64,000 nt of DNA from Isoetes taiwanensis (GCA_021234155.1 JAJEKV010000013.1:12364669-12428668), one strand, 5' to 3'; counted from the stretch's first letter, positions 31,301 to 45,295 are shown. Notes: a model not told the origin generated them from the letters alone. Numbers and translations: made by a program.

Positions 31301-34300
31301 CCGGGCAGAAGTCATCTTTGTCAAAATCTTTGAGGATGATAGGGTGGCGGATTCAATGACCGCGGGATTGAAGCAACACTTTAGAGCCGCCATCATCCAC
31401 AATGATCATGCCTTCCTTATCCTCAACACCTAGGGCATCCATCATGTTGCGCCAAGCATTTCACAAATATCTTTTTACCCTGTCGGTTCTTTAGGGTTTG
31501 TGAATGAAGCACATTTGCTTTGATCCCAGATGGACGCTTCAATCTCTATTTAGCTCAGGCACTACTTTCAAAACATCCTGTATATTTCTATGTCCATAGA
31601 TGACCAAATTGCATAATCTAAACATACCGGGAAGGCCTGGTCCAACATCTCCTTCAGATAAGGGCGTGGTAAACATATTTGGTAATGCGGTCTCAAATGG
31701 TTGTTGCGCGATACCATGACTTTTCGAACGTTGTTTTAGGTAACGCTCTACATAGCACACCATTCAAATCAAAGACCAGTACTTTTGGGGAAGCCAAATC
31801 ATTTCAGAAGGAGAACAATAACGATGAGATAAAAGAAATGGTAAATTAAACGCCAGCGCCGATTTCATGAATGATGCATGTCAACATAATTTAAAAATAT
31901 GATCTCTAGGAAACTCTAAAATCGCTACCGGCGCTGATTTCTATATGCTTGCAGTTTGTAAAATGCATGGATATCAAAAAAGGAATATTGTTACGATACC
32001 TTTCTTCTTCTTCATTCCCGTTGCCACTTCTTGTTGCATCCTTATTCCGAAGTTGTTCCCGGGTCCGATAGAAGCACCAACCACATCGGGTTTGAGATTC
32101 AGACAAAGGTGAACTATGCTTGATAGTTCATTACTCTTTAAGCTAACCCGGGCTAGTGTTTTCAGATTTGGAGTCCGCTTCATCCTCATTATTGTTATTA
32201 TCATCATCCTTGTTATCTTCAACCTGTTCTATATTTTTAGGGTCAAGGATGTTCACTGAGGATGTCGATAGGTATTTGGTAATTTGGCTGATCTTCGGTT
32301 TCATCCATGATGTTGTGGCCAACTAATAGCTTTTCAATCCTTCCCGCTCCTTAAGCAAATCTGCAGTATTTCGGGCCTTAGAGGTAGAAGCTTTGTTTTT
32401 TTTGCAATCACGATTGGTCCCCTAGTTGCTTCCTCTAGTACTTTCTCAAAGAAGAGGTCCAAGAAATTTTTGGCTCGATCATCCGAGACGACGCCTCGAC
32501 ATTTCCTTGCTAACTTCAAAGCTTTCTACCGATGTAACCTCCAACGATGAAGTTCCCAAAGAAGTTGTTCCCCAATGGACAAAATGCTTCAATGAGATAA
32601 TCGGAAAGGTCCATAGAGAACCCGCTCTTGTTTAGCTTACCCTTATGTGAAGTTAGGAGCTCATACTTAATGTGGCCCACAAGAATTGGGCCGCCCTCGC
32701 TTTCATCCTCTTCTTCCTCTAACTCTTCCATGACCTTGACACCCTTCCCCTTGTCTTCTTTGCTCCGTGATAGAAGACGTTTTCGCATTATGCTCATCTA
32801 ACCGATAACCACCGCCATGCTAGTTTGTCTCCATCTGTTTTCCCTTGAGCCTTTCATATTCCTTATCATCCATCATGACTATCATAATTATAAGCACATG
32901 AAAAAATTTTACTACGTCAGGTGAAGTCATCGCCCCCTTTCATCTATGAGGATCGCCCGTCGTATGACTTTCACATTCTAAGTCATTTGCAGCAGTAGAG
33001 CATATGCATAGGACATGCTCTGAGGGACATATAGTGATAATTGTGTAGTTCATCTCCGCGGTGAAACCATTGCATATGTTGAAGAACGTATTATAGTCAT
33101 CGTTTACCATCCGGTGCCTCGGCTATCGGGGCTAAGAGTGTGATATCATGGGGACCAGCACCCACCTGGCAAGGCACACTTGAAACCAAGTGGACACTTG
33201 ATAAAAAAAGAAAGTGGATTCGCCTCCGAGTTCGCTTCACCATCGCGACTTTTCGCTTTCAAGCCGGGATGCAACTTTAGTGTGAAGCTCCAATCGATCT
33301 TTGCAACGCTTCTTCAACTTCGGGCCGCTTGACAAAAGTCCTTGGACCAAAATACATACTTCTTCAGGTCGTCGCTGGAGACGCTTTATACTTTTTGCAT
33401 GAGTCCTAACTCCCACAATCACTCTCCTTTAAGCCTTTGTAATTCCTCACCAACCGCCTTCTTGAGCACTCTAATATTCTTCCGCCACCATTAGATGCAT
33501 CTTCAAATGATTCTAGAGCCTTGCCGCCGAGGTTTTCTTGTAAAATTTCTTCGATTAACCCGTCGTAACCGGAGATCGCTCTTGATCGCCCAATCTATGA
33601 GCCATTCTCTGTTATATGTATATATCAAAAATTGATGTGTCAAGGAGGAAATCTTCCTTTTGAATCACCGCAACTTTTCTCGACGTAAGGCATCCCTCTA
33701 TTCATTCCATTTCTCCTCATGACCGGATCTGAAGCAAATACTATCTTTGTGCATCCTTAGCGCTTTGGTTCTTGGTAAGCGTCAAACCCTTTTCATCCCT
33801 TTTTTTTCTTTGATCCGGGTGCTCTGGTTTTGTCTTGTATTATCGCTCGACTAAGTGTCCTCTCCAAAGAACTTGAATTCAGCTTTTAGATCGCCCCTGC
33901 TCGGGTTGGTATTGGCTTCCCATATTCAATCCATTGTGGTTCCGGCATGCCGGTTGCTCTATATAGGGACCCGCAAGCGGAGTGACCTTGTTAGCTTCAT
34001 AATCGCGGAATGAAATAAATTTTCTAGCTTGTGGTCAGTACCGGGGATTTTCTTAGCCAAAGCGCTGATGAATGATTTTAAAGAGAAAACGCTATTTTGA
34101 AATTAGAAGGTTAAAACAAGGCCGGGCGCTGATTTTCATATTAGAATGCACGCCACGCCGAGAATTGCCTTAGCCCGAGGAGGTTTGGCTATTGACGGAT
34201 AGCCTTTTTCCCCGAGGGTAGGCAAATCCCGCTGCATGCATTTTTAATATGAAATCGCTACAGGCGCCATTTACTTGTTTGACGAAACGACTATCAATCC

Positions 34301-34862
34301 AGAAGCCGCTTTACAGAGGCAACAAGCGCCGATTTGATTCTAATATGAAATCGCTACCCGCTGATTTGTAAACACGAAACGTAAAACCTAGGGAGGAAAA
34401 TTACCTTTAGCAAGAATGTTTTTCCCATGTCATTCAGAGCGCTTTATTTCGCCAGCTCGGCAGTGTGTGGTTGAGCCGCCAGAACCGGGCAGCCGGCGTA
34501 ATACGCCTTTTTAGAACAACCGGAGCGCCCAGTATGTCGGCGGCTCTTTGATCAGAACCTTCTGGGCTCTTATTGAATGCTGGCCATCTATTATCATGAA
34601 ATGTATGTCGATTCTCGATGAAGTCCCTCCAGCCTTTGCTCCACATGATTACCTTCCTCGCTCCGTATCGTGACGGACTACATTCGCAGTATTGCACTTG
34701 CCCCGATTTTCGATCATGATGTTCACTATCTCCAAGGAGTGCCTTTGTCATACCTTCGCTGATATAAATGGCTTTAGTGACCCGAAAAAGCCTATCCATG
34801 TGGATCTGATGGGTGAAGCTCGTGCCCCGGATATTTGTCTCGATATTTTTGAGCTTGCTCAT
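31300..34862 (-). pseudogene. Decayed coding-like pieces, unknown gene
   Basis: On the minus strand several separated frames have protein-like composition: 34434-34862 (RYGARKVIMWSKGWRDFIEN), 33237-33422, 32516-32797 (EELEEEEDESEGGP then KSGFSMDLSDYLIEAF), 32334-32519 (RAKNFLDLFFEKVLEEATRG), 31974-32222 and 31539-31763 (MFRLCNLVIYGHRNIQDVLK). Acidic linkers and short helical segments recur. I recognise no domain. They could be exons of one decayed host gene or of a captured gene in a transposon; frames change and gaps of 100-1000 bp separate them. Nothing intact remains. Confidence 0.3.
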
Positions 34863-37800
34863 CGCCTTCCAACTGTCGCCTTTGTCATCGTCACTTGTAA
34901 GGCTTCCGGCTGCCGCTTCAGAATTTCCCCGCCTTTAGAGCTTTCTTCTTCCTTATCCTTCACCGCCGGTAGGTAGACACCGCCCGAGGGCTCAGGTTAA
35001 TGGTTCACTGTAGCCCCCTCGCGATATTCTTTTAGAGTCAATGGCTCGCTAACCGTCCCAGCCAAATTTGAAGAGGTTATCGCCATGTCGCCCGATCTTT
35101 AATGCAGTCTCTTTTTTAAAAGAGCTTTAGCATCGCATCGCATTGATCTTCTTTTAGGCTCTTCTTATGTTTTTGGCCCACTTCAACTAGCACGTAACGT
35201 AAAGAATCGCCTTGTAATTTCTCGCATGTAATAAGAATTCCCCGCTTCTTCATTTGATCACTTTCTTACTCCTTTGACATGAATATGAGGTCCTGTCTTC
35301 CCACCGCTTTGAATATCTCCACATACCATTCTGACCCCTCTACAAGATCTTGGTTCTAATTCGAGTTTTTATTATTCCGTATGTATCTCCTAACGCCAAT
35401 ACATGCCGCAGGTCCAGAATAAAGAACATCTTCATCCGTCCCTTTGCTTTTTCTCGGCTGTAGAGGTCTCAACCTTTGCTTGGTCCCTCCTCCTTTTGCT
35501 TGTCTTTTGTGATCCCGCGGGAATTACAAAGACATGGGTTAATCTTTTAATGCTCAAATATATGCTGGCTTTACACATATGTAACAAAACGCTTGGCGCG
35601 ATTTGAAATGAATACACAAAGTAAGTTCATTTAGTTTATTGGGGTGGCCAGCGCTTTTGTCCCACCAAAATGTAACAAACACGCCGCTTGGCACGCTTTT
35701 AGAAGTGACCCAAAGACAAAAAGAAACTAATGTAATGCCTAATTAAATCTAAGACTGTGGGCGCTTTTGTCCCAATCAAAAATGCTCGTGACACAACCTA
35801 ACTATAAAAATGCAACTTAAAGAGTTGAACCTTCATTAGAGGACACAACTAACTATAAAAAAAAACACAACTAGCATCAATACCTGCTCACCTAAGTATA
35901 CAAGCTTCAAACAAACATATACAAAGATTAAAAGAGAAACCAACATGCACACATTAAGCATTTATTTCCATACATTTTTGGGACATATGAACTTAAATAT
36001 TAGAGGACACATGCTTTTATCGGATAATAACTATATTATTACGTAAAAACATCCTAAAACCTAACAAAAAAAGGGACATGGAAATCAACAATTACGTAAC
36101 AAAAACAGATCAATTACCCGGGAGGCGCTTGTTGGATTTGTGCTTTTCGCTTTGTCTGCCAGCTTTCCGTGCTTGGGATTTGTGCTTTAGTCGCCGCCCA
36201 CCTCTACCGCCGCCGCAGATCCTCTAGACGCCAGAACTGTGCAAGTGGATAATATGAGATGGGGTTTTGGTTTAAACTTATATGTATGTTCATAATTCAG
36301 GGCTATCGACGCACAAATCAGAATTAAATTGGCCCTTTTTAAATTTATACTTTTAATTAACCGTCATTCCGCCTTATTTACAAATTTAAATTGTGTTTTT
36401 CTTTTTAGTGCAATTTCAAGATAACAAATTAATTATTAATTTCAAGAAACGCATATGTGGCAATCTACTACCACCTAATCGCCACCTACTAGACGAGCGC
36501 CCAAGATCATTCCTACTACTCGTAGCCGCCTAAGAACAACGGACTATCGTGAGTTTCTCAAGACGAGCGCCCATTCGAATGAGCTGCCTTCAATCCCATT
36601 CGATGTCTATTTAACTATGGTGAAAGTGTGATTCCATCCAATGCATTCTTGTTCTCTATTTTCGTCTCTATTTTTCCAATGCATTCCGTTCTTTATCAAA
36701 GGTTTCCGAGAAGAATGCTATCTTTTAACAAAGAAACTTGAAGCTACCGAGTAGGCTTTACGTGAAATCAAGATCCAATCCAAGTTCTATGTGTCATGTG
36801 TTCCTCTTGAAACAGCTGCGTGAAGACTTTCATTGAAACCTGTAACTGCTAAAGATGGGAGGCTCTTCCTAAGAAGAACATCCCTACATGTATACAACAG
36901 AAAGTGTGCCACTTAGGCAAGAATCATTCAAAAGTGTATATTTGGATATTCAAAAAAATGAATATATCAGCAACATCCTGATGTGCATTCTGAATCTCTT
37001 TGATGTCTCTTAGTCAACATATCATTCCCCATGAAACCAATAATAATTTGAAAATGTAGTTTGGGGTTGGTCATAATCGGGTCAGAGTACCCAGCATCCA
37101 TCGTTTCTATACTGCAGGCTAAAACATAACAAACTAATGACAAAAATTCACATTCCAAAAAGTGTATGTACATTTCTTCCTTCTCGAAAATGCGCCTAAG
37201 CGCGACCTTCTTATCTCATAATATGTCACATAGGCCCACCTCAACGGCCCATACCGCAAAGTTCCGACCAACTACTCTCGATATGGCTGTGATCCTCATC
37301 TCCTCATTTAGTTCCAAACCAGAAGTGTTGTATCGATCCTGATACTATAAATCAACTTCGTATTTATTTGGGTTAAATGAGCCTTACTAAGAGCACAGAG
37401 AGCCAAAGATATGTCCGTAGATGCGATGGAAGTGTGTTCCATGGCCCCTCGACATGTGATCAAGCCCATCGGATTCTCCAACCTCTTTGAATCGCTGGAA
37501 TAAAGACAAGGCACTTAAATAGTGGTCCAGAGTTGATGGTCGCCTGTGTGGAAGTGTATTTGAACTAGAACCAGCCAAAGGTATTTGAACTAGAATTTCA
37601 GCCAAAGGTCCATTCATAAGGAAAATCCGTTACACTAGAACGTAGAAATTACAATTAGCAAATGATATATTACTCTCCCCATAAAATGATTCCCGAACAT
37701 ATGATAATTCAAAACTAGCAGCGAAAAAGTTTTATTTTTCTACAGACGATTTCGTTACCCCTGGGCGCGATTTGTATAGAACTCGTATGAAATAGAAAAG

Positions 37801-38000
37801 CTAACTAAACGCTCGGGCGCGCTTTGATTTTCAACCTAGTGAAAACCTGAACCAAAAATAGAAATGCGCCAGCCGCTGATTTCTCCATCTCCAACACATT
37901 ATCCCAACAGTAACGCACAACGAACGAATCCAAAAAAACACGAAATGGAACATGAGGTCTACAATAGAACAGGAACGAATGAAGACAGAGTAGTATATAT
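34863..38000. other. Unassigned stretch with recurring short motif
   Basis: No supported gene. A motif of the form GGCGC(T)GATTT or its partner AAATCGCT recurs near 35596, 37759, 37812 and 37867 (and, further left, near 30623, 31851, 31918, 34128, 34251 and 34325). Minus-strand frames at 36967-37173 and 37308-37617 are short and unrecognised. Confidence 0.35.
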
Positions 38001-38089
38001 ATAATAATAATACTCCTTGTTTAGTTCAATATTTAGTTCATTGTTTTAGCCTCATTATTTAGAGTGTATAGAGGAAGAGCTAGTAGAAA

Positions 38090-38290
38090 TAGAATAAGAG
38101 CGTATACAAAGAAAATCATATAAGCAAGATCATATGGAGCTATGTGATAGATCGCGATCATAGAGCGTATAGGATCATAGAGCAGATAGATAGATCATAG
38201 ATCATAGATCATAGATCATAGAGCAAGATCATAGAGCGTATAGATCATAAATCATTATTTACTTCATTATTTTAGATCATTAATTGTAAT
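38090..38290. repeat. ATAGATC/ATCATAGAGC simple repeat
   Basis: Short units ATCATAG and ATCATAGAGCGTAT are repeated many times, most regularly at 38191-38222. No gene is seen. Confidence 0.8.
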
Positions 38291-38689
38291 GTATAGAGGA
38301 AGAGCTAGTGAGAATAAGAGCGCATCATATAGGCAAAAGATCACGTAACAAGATCATAGAAAGGTGATCTATATATGAAGGTGCTAGGGCATGAGGGTCG
38401 ATGCATGTAAAAAGTCTAAGCTTTTAAACCTCAAGCTCATATAGTACTTAAGTAAAGAACAGTAAAATACTAATCTATTTGTGTTCTGTACCCGTGAATT
38501 GAGCCTTTGCCTTGAGCCGTAAAACCAAAAATCGAAAACCAAAGTTGATTTGATTCGAGAAGCCAATAGCGATGATTTGAGTTTTAAGAAGCCAAGAAGA
38601 AGCAAACCGAGAAGCCGAGAAGTCATAACACAAAAACAAAAACCGTAAAAACTTTGTTATTCAAAAGCCAAAAAATCCAGACATTGATG

Positions 38690-39010
38690 AGCCTACAAAC
38701 CTTTGAGCCGAAAAACCTTTTGAGCCGAAACACCTTTGAGCCGAAACCCTAGCAAGTAGATGATTAGAAGCTTTAAAAGCTCAAAAACGCAGAGTAAAAG
38801 CAGAGCAAAAAGGAGAAGCCGAAGTTTAAAGTATATAGAAGCCGAGTTTAAAGTGTGAGTAGGAAGCGAGAATAGATTGAGTGATAGGAAGCCGAGTTTA
38901 AAGCAGAGCAGGAAGCCGAGAAGTCGAGATTGAAGCAGAGTAGAAGCCGAAGCAGAGAAAGTTTAATTTGAAGCGAGATTGGAAGCAGAAGTAAGGAAGC
39001 GCCTGTAATT
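38690..39010. repeat. Purine-rich degenerate repeat (GAAGCCGA type)
   Basis: Variants of AGAAGCCGAGTTTAAAG and TTTGAGCCGAAA are repeated irregularly. It is probably a decayed tandem repeat; no frame is supported. Confidence 0.55.
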
Positions 39011-39159
39011 AGCCTGGAATGCGAAAAGTTCGAAGTAGAGAAAGCAGCTCAAAACGAATGCTAACTTCTAAATAATAATCTACTAAAAATTTCAGACCGC
39101 GAATTATCAATGGCCAAGTAAAATTGTATGTAAGATTTTGGTTTTAAGGACCTGTGACT

Positions 39160-39930
39160 TCAAAAGCTAAAAGTTATGAGTTAATAGCTAAGGTTAGTTG
39201 TTGGCCAGTTATAAAGTTATTACAAGGTGGTTAAAACTCCGCTTTTTATTCATTATAAAATCTTCTATAAAAACCTATCGCATTTAAAAAGATTTTTTAT
39301 GGAATGGAATGGCTGTGCAAAAAAAAAAACGTTCCCTAATTTTTTGGTATATTTATTTTAGGGTTTGAAATGCCCAGGAACTTGGCGCTCACGTGGGCTG
39401 AAAATGCTCTAGGTCCAGTGGTCAGGAAACGCCTAAACTCGAGCTAGGAAATGCCCAGGGCTCACACTGTGCGTCACAATCTCAGGCCCAGCCAGAAACG
39501 CGCCGAAAACCTGAGATCATGCGCCGCCCAGGAACTGAGCTCTTAGGCCAGAACCAGGCCTACGTCTAGAACTCAACGGCCATAATTGCACCCATTCCGG
39601 ATTTTATATTTTGTGTTCCTTAGCAATCTTATTACCGTGACTTAAGGTACGGATTTAAGCACTCAACTACCTTGGTTAATAGTTACAGTTGCTATAAGTT
39701 ATAAGTCAATAGTTTAAAAGTTATGTTAATAGTTAAGTTAGTGACCTTAAAACTAACCTTAAAACTTAGTTCTAACTCTGAAAACTTTTTTAACCTACAA
39801 TAACTTTCCAACCTTAAAAATTTCAACCCATAATAACCTATAATAAAACTTCTTAACTTTAAAATCGCTAACCTATAATTAATAACCTTAAAAAGTTGTT
39901 GCAAGGTTATTATAGGATAAAAGTTAGAAG
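39160..39930. repeat. AT-rich stretch with inverted repeats
   Basis: Repeated GTTATAAGTTA and TTAATAGTTAAG strings on the left face TAACCTATAATAA and AACCTTAAAA strings on the right (39660-39930), so the segment can fold on itself. A GC-richer block (39370-39590) with repeated CAGGAA-GAGCT pieces lies between. No gene is seen. Confidence 0.5.
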
Positions 39931-39963
39931 GTTAAAGTAAGTAGAGGGTTTTATACGTATTGC

Positions 39964-40377
39964 TGTCAAGGATATTATTCTTTATTTTCAAATACAATGC
40001 GTTTGAAGAGGTCGTGAAATCCTAGAAGCGCAGAATTGTATTGCATGTGTGGGATATTGTGGGTGAAATGCAAAGAACGAAAGGGCGACAAATCCGGCGT
40101 TACGTAGGTCGCCGGAAGCGGAACCATAATCACCAAATAGTGGAATTACGTACCAATGGAAGGCAGCGAGGATCAAGGTGGTCGGCGGTAATGAAATTAC
40201 CTTGATAGTTTCTCTTTTTGTATTGACATTGTTGAACTTCGAGTATAAGTCAATGGTTTAAACATGATCATTGGAATTTATTTGCTCATACAATAACTAG
40301 TATGATTTGTGTGTTAGGTGGTTGATGTTTGATTGAAATTTTTGCAAGTGTTGCTAAAAGTGCTGCATAAATTAACA
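39964..40377 (+). repeat. 5' LTR of old Ty1/copia fossil
   Basis: Starts TGTCAAGGATATT, ends CA just before the primer-like site, and matches 44874-45295. Confidence 0.7.
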
Positions 40378-43170
40378 TTTGGTATTAAGCGAGGTTCTTG
40401 ATTGGTAAATCATATCCAGAAGAAGCCGGTTTTGGAGCAAGTCTCTGAGAATACGTTAGAGGTGTATAAAGGAGGGACTGCGGGTTTTGGTGTGGGAAGG
40501 ATGCTATCAAGCATATTTTGGAGTAGAAGAGTTATGGGATCTTGTTGATCCACTAGGAAGCTAGCTCGATGCGGTGGAAAAGTATTTTACCGGCAAGGTC
40601 AAGTAATGTTAGTTCCTCAAACACTTTCCCTAGAAGTTTCTGCTTTGTAAACTGCGGGATGCGGAGGTACAACTGGAGAACTTACAGTGCACGATCGAAA
40701 GGCGTGAGTGAGTGGTGGAGGTAGATCTAGTCATACTGCAAGACAAATGGAGGCACAAAGGCATTATCACTTGTAGGTTAGTGCCACTATAAGATTAAAA
40801 TTTCGAGAAATAAAAATGCAAAGTGTGGATTTTACTTGCTTTCCAAACATTATGAAGAAAAGAAGCTCTTCCCAAATTGACCTACTAGAAGTAAGGTTAA
40901 AGAAGCTAAAATTGAAGGAAGAAAATGATGTTTGAGACTTGCTTTGTAATATTGATAATATTATGAGACCTAAGTAGTGGGGGTAGTGTCTAAGCTGAAG
41001 ATACCAAGTGTTGGCTATTGCTAGATACATTGGTAGAAAATGAGCAACTTACGTGTTCACCAAAACATATGGCTAAAAATATAGGGAGGGAAAGCGAGAG
41101 AAAATATCATAAGAACGAGAACAAAGAAAATGCTAAAAGGGTGATGATGATGAAATTTCGCGAGGGAATTCTCTTTCTTTGGAAAAAGGAACAAAAGAAA
41201 CATGTTTCTTTTGTCACTTAGGAGCACAGTCCTTATAAGAATGCATGCCAAAATTGAACAAGAATTGCCATTTAACCCCGATTGGCGGAAAGGGGGCATT
41301 CAGTGACCAGAAGTGTCCAACTTTCAAGTTATGGAAGAGGGAAAAGTGGTCCTATATAGCGAGGAAGGGAGGCGAGAGTAAAGCTCAAATGAGGGAGGAA
41401 GAAGAGGCTGCTTTGGAACCTTTGTGGCAGCAGTGGAAAAGAAAGAAACTGTGAAGATAGGGAAGAGGTAAAATGTGCTTTGTCTGCTCTCTTGTAGAAA
41501 GGAAGCTAATATTAAAAGCGGTGTGCCTTGTAGTTGATGAGGTAAAGATTTGTGAGGAAGTCGGTAGTTCAAAACGATGCCTTTCAGCGAGAATCTTGAA
41601 GGATCTTATGCCAAAAAGGCTACCAAGTGGGAAATGGAGGCAAAGAAGAAGAAGCGCGCGAAGGAAGGGAGCTTTCCTTAGCTGCCGGTATGAGATCATA
41701 TAAAGGAAAAGCGGATATTGAAAATGTTTTTATTATTACTTAGCACGATGAGAATCTTATTTACGGTGGCCAACTGATTTAAGTTTGGGTTCACGGGGTC
41801 ACTTTTGACACCAAAGCATGTACTATTTTCCTTGGGAAATGAATAAAGTTTTATGCAAAGCGTGTTGGAAACTTGTTTCCGATTGAATAGCAGTATGTGA
41901 TGGGAAAATAATTGCATATTTGAAATTTGGCATAATAAGGTTTGACATACTCATTCTGATAACATTAGAGTTTTTGAGCAAAGGATGGTACGTTGTAGTG
42001 AGCAAGCACGGGGAAACCAAAAGTTCCTTTGTGAAGGGTGTTGCTTGGAAGATTAGCAGGATTACCTTTTCCAAAATCACGGAAAAAGAACGATATTGTG
42101 AGCTTGTACACAGAGTGTTGGACACTAAATGTGAGAGAGGAAGAACAAATAAAGAATACTTCATCTACTTTCATGACTATAGCGAGAAAGTACAAAATAT
42201 ATATTGTCTTGGGAAGAAGTCATAAGCATTTGCATTTAAAGCGCGGTATGTGAAGAAGAAGTTTGAAAGAAAGCAGGGAAAGAAATTAAGTGTGCTTAAG
42301 GTGAGGATAGGGGGAGGAAATTTCTCTGCAAGATTCAAACTCTTTTGCAAATGGAATCAAAAAGACAATTGACATGGGGTACCAGCCCCGGCCCGGAATG
42401 TGAGTTCGCGAGAAAGGAAAAATAAATTTCTTGATGCCACTTAAGATCTATGATTAAACACTTCGGGTTGCCAAATTACCTATGGGAAGAAGCTTTTAAA
42501 AGCGCGCCATTACTATACAAAACAAGTTGCCATCGGCTAGTCTAAAAGGAAATGTGCGGACTTAATTTGAATTGGACTCAAAAGGGAAAGTAGACTTCGG
42601 CATGCTGAGGAACATATAGTTTGCTAGCGATTAGCACAGCCACAGACACAAAAGGCGGTGTTGGATGACAAAAGGCCAAATAGGTTTCACGGTTGGATGA
42701 TATGATGAAGAATCAAAGGTATAGAATTTATTTATTCCAAGGATAAATCCATAATTATAAGCGAGGGGATGTAATCTTTTTATGAAGGAAGTACGTACAA
42801 AGGCAGACATAATGCTTTGAAATAAAATTAAAGAAAAAAGAAAAAGTCACTGAGGAAGGGTAAAGAAGCTGAGCCTGAGATAGCCCAAGCTTAATGAAGG
42901 CGCTTTGCGTACGGTGGGTGCGAGGAAAGAAATAATGATCATACACGCGGAGAGCAAGAAGAATAAAAGTAGTCGAGGATACATTTGTGAAAAGAAAGGC
43001 TTCGGGTAGAAAACTTTGGAAGATGCCTGGAAATAAATAACAATGATATGGAAGGTCGTATTTGGAAGAAGTAAAAAGGCGAAAAATTAGAGCTACTGAA
43101 CCTTGAGCATGAACATGAAGCTGATTACTTATGGCCGTAGCAGGAGGATGTAATAATTCCTAAGTCATAT

Positions 43171-43845
43171 ATGAAGAAGAAGCAGCGGACTCTACGGGAT
43201 AAGGAGAGATGGATAAAAAGCAATGGAGGAGGAATTAGAATCCTTCAAAACCACGCAACTTATATGACCTTGTTACCAAACCGGCTTGAGAAATGCCATT
43301 TGGGAGCAAATGGATCTTCAAATTATAAAATATCTTTGATGGAGTCAAAATTTAAGAGGCTAGACTTGTGGCTCAAGGGGTATACTGGAAAAAAGGGAAA
43401 AGATTATGATGAGACCTACTCACCAATTGTAAAAACTCCACGAGCATTACACATGGATATCCAAAACGACCTTCTTAGATGGCGGATGAGGATGTGTACA
43501 TGAGAGAAGCCCACCGAGGGGGGTATGAAGTGGGGTGAAAACAAGTTTTGGAGAATAAAAGTTTTATGGGTTGAAACAAGCTCCCGGGGAATGGTACCTG
43601 CTAAAATGGATAATTTTCTTAGAATCCGGGGTTTTGAAAAACTCAAAAAATGATGGAAACCTCTATAAGATATTCTGCTGGAGAAAAATTTTGCATTATT
43701 GCTTATATGCTCTTTTATGTAGATGATTGTATAATTGACAAATTTGTGAAAAAAAGATATTGGTACAATTGTAAACAAATACTCAAAGCGGAGTTCCATA
43801 TAGCTTGGACCTTGGTGAATTACATCAATTTTTGGGAATAAAGAG
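43171..43845 (+). pseudogene. Reverse transcriptase remnant of old Ty1/copia fossil
   Basis: Recognisable copia RT pieces: KGKDYDETYSPIVKTPRALH and, further on, LFYVDDCIIDKFV, with the YVDD box. They lie in the expected place before the right LTR. Confidence 0.7.
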
Positions 43846-44873
43846 GTAACAAAGGCAATGAGAAAAAACTTATTACATCTAAAACAGAGGCGAAGCATAT
43901 TGACAATATGCTAAAAAGGTTCATATAATTTGAGGCAAACCAGTTAAAACCCAATTGTTCGAGGGGCATAAGTGCCGGTGATGTGGCTATGAGCAAGGGA
44001 GGAAATCGAAATGGAAGGGGTGCCATATAGGGCATTGGTTGTTTATTACTGTTGTATCTCTCCCAACAATACCGCGACGATATAACCTATCTTTGTAAAT
44101 ATCCTTAGTAGAAGATGTCATAATCAAAATCCACAAAAACCCATTGGCTGGCCGGGTAAGAGAGGATACTAAGGTATTTGAAAGGGAGCAAAAGAAAATG
44201 GAATAACATATGACTCCGCAGAATTTGAAGCTTGAATCATATAGTGATGTTGCAGTACAGGCGGGAGACTTGGGCATGAGATCAACCTGCGGATATGTAA
44301 TCTTTTTTAGCGGAGGCAATCACATGGAGAAGCAAAGTGGCCATGTCTTACTGAAGCGAGTATCTTTGCATCTTCTCTGGTAATAAAGGCTTGAGCATTG
44401 GATGAACGGATGCATACAAAATGGTCTACAAACATCTTCTGAGGATAGCCAAAGGCTGCATGGCAATGAGTCAAAATCCGTTGACCAAAAGCTGAAAGAA
44501 CTAAGCACATAGAACTTAGTATGCATTTTATAAGGGACTTGGCAGAAAAAGAAGGTGCTCTGAGATGGTGTATGTCAATGATAAATCAAGTAGCCAGATG
44601 TTTTCCTAAAGGGACTCGCGAAGCAAAGTTTACAGTTCAAACGGGTTGAATATTCAATAGAAATTTACAGGCTCAGCGGTACTTGATACAATCTGTGACA
44701 CATGTGATGAAGGAGGAATGTTTAAGAAAATGTGGTATCATCACTGTGTATGATCAAGACAAGTTGCGAACATCATGATTGTGTGACTAAATCAACAACA
44801 CGAGAAGCGGATAAATAATCCTAGGGTTCATTAGGGCTCCAATTGTTACAAAAGGGTATTGTGGTAAACAAAG

Positions 44874-45295
44874 GTCAAGGATATTATTCTTTTTTTCAAA
44901 TACAATGGTTGCTTGAAGAAGTGCATTGAAATCTAAATTGTGCATGTGGGATATTATTGTGGTGAAATGCAAAGCGAAAGGACACGACAAATCCCGGATT
45001 ACGTAGAATCAACCCAGGCTGAACCCATAATGTATAAATAATTGGAATTACATTGCAATGGAAGGCAGCGAGGGCTGGGAATATAGTGAGATCGGCTGCT
45101 ACGTGAAGAATTCACCGCCGATGAACTTTCCTATAACTTTTGTAACCGGCATTTGTTGAACTCGACCTGGGGTAGTAATGGTTTTAAACATCGTCATTGA
45201 ATTTATTTGCTCATACAATAACTAGTGGTTTATTATTATTGAGTGGTTGATCATTTGATTGAAATTTTTGCAAGTGTTGCTAAAAAGTACTTATA
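44874..45295 (+). repeat. 3' LTR of old Ty1/copia fossil
   Basis: Matches 39964-40377 along its length with many differences. The right edge is uncertain because a gypsy fossil adjoins it. Confidence 0.65.

Larger units (their letters stand above)
39964..45295 (+). mobile_element. Old Ty1/copia LTR retrotransposon (fossil)
   Basis: Two long direct repeats, 39964-40377 and about 44874-45295, share most of their sequence (GGATATTATTCTTT, GGAATTTATTTGCTCATAC, TTTTTGCAAGTGTTGCTAAAA) but are clearly more diverged than the LTRs of the copia fossil at 25588. A primer-site-like TGGTATTAAGC follows the left one. Inside, RT pieces such as KGYTGKKGKDYDETYSPIV (about 43400) and LFYVDDCIID (about 43715) identify Ty1/copia. 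It is heavily broken throughout and looks old. Confidence 0.8.
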
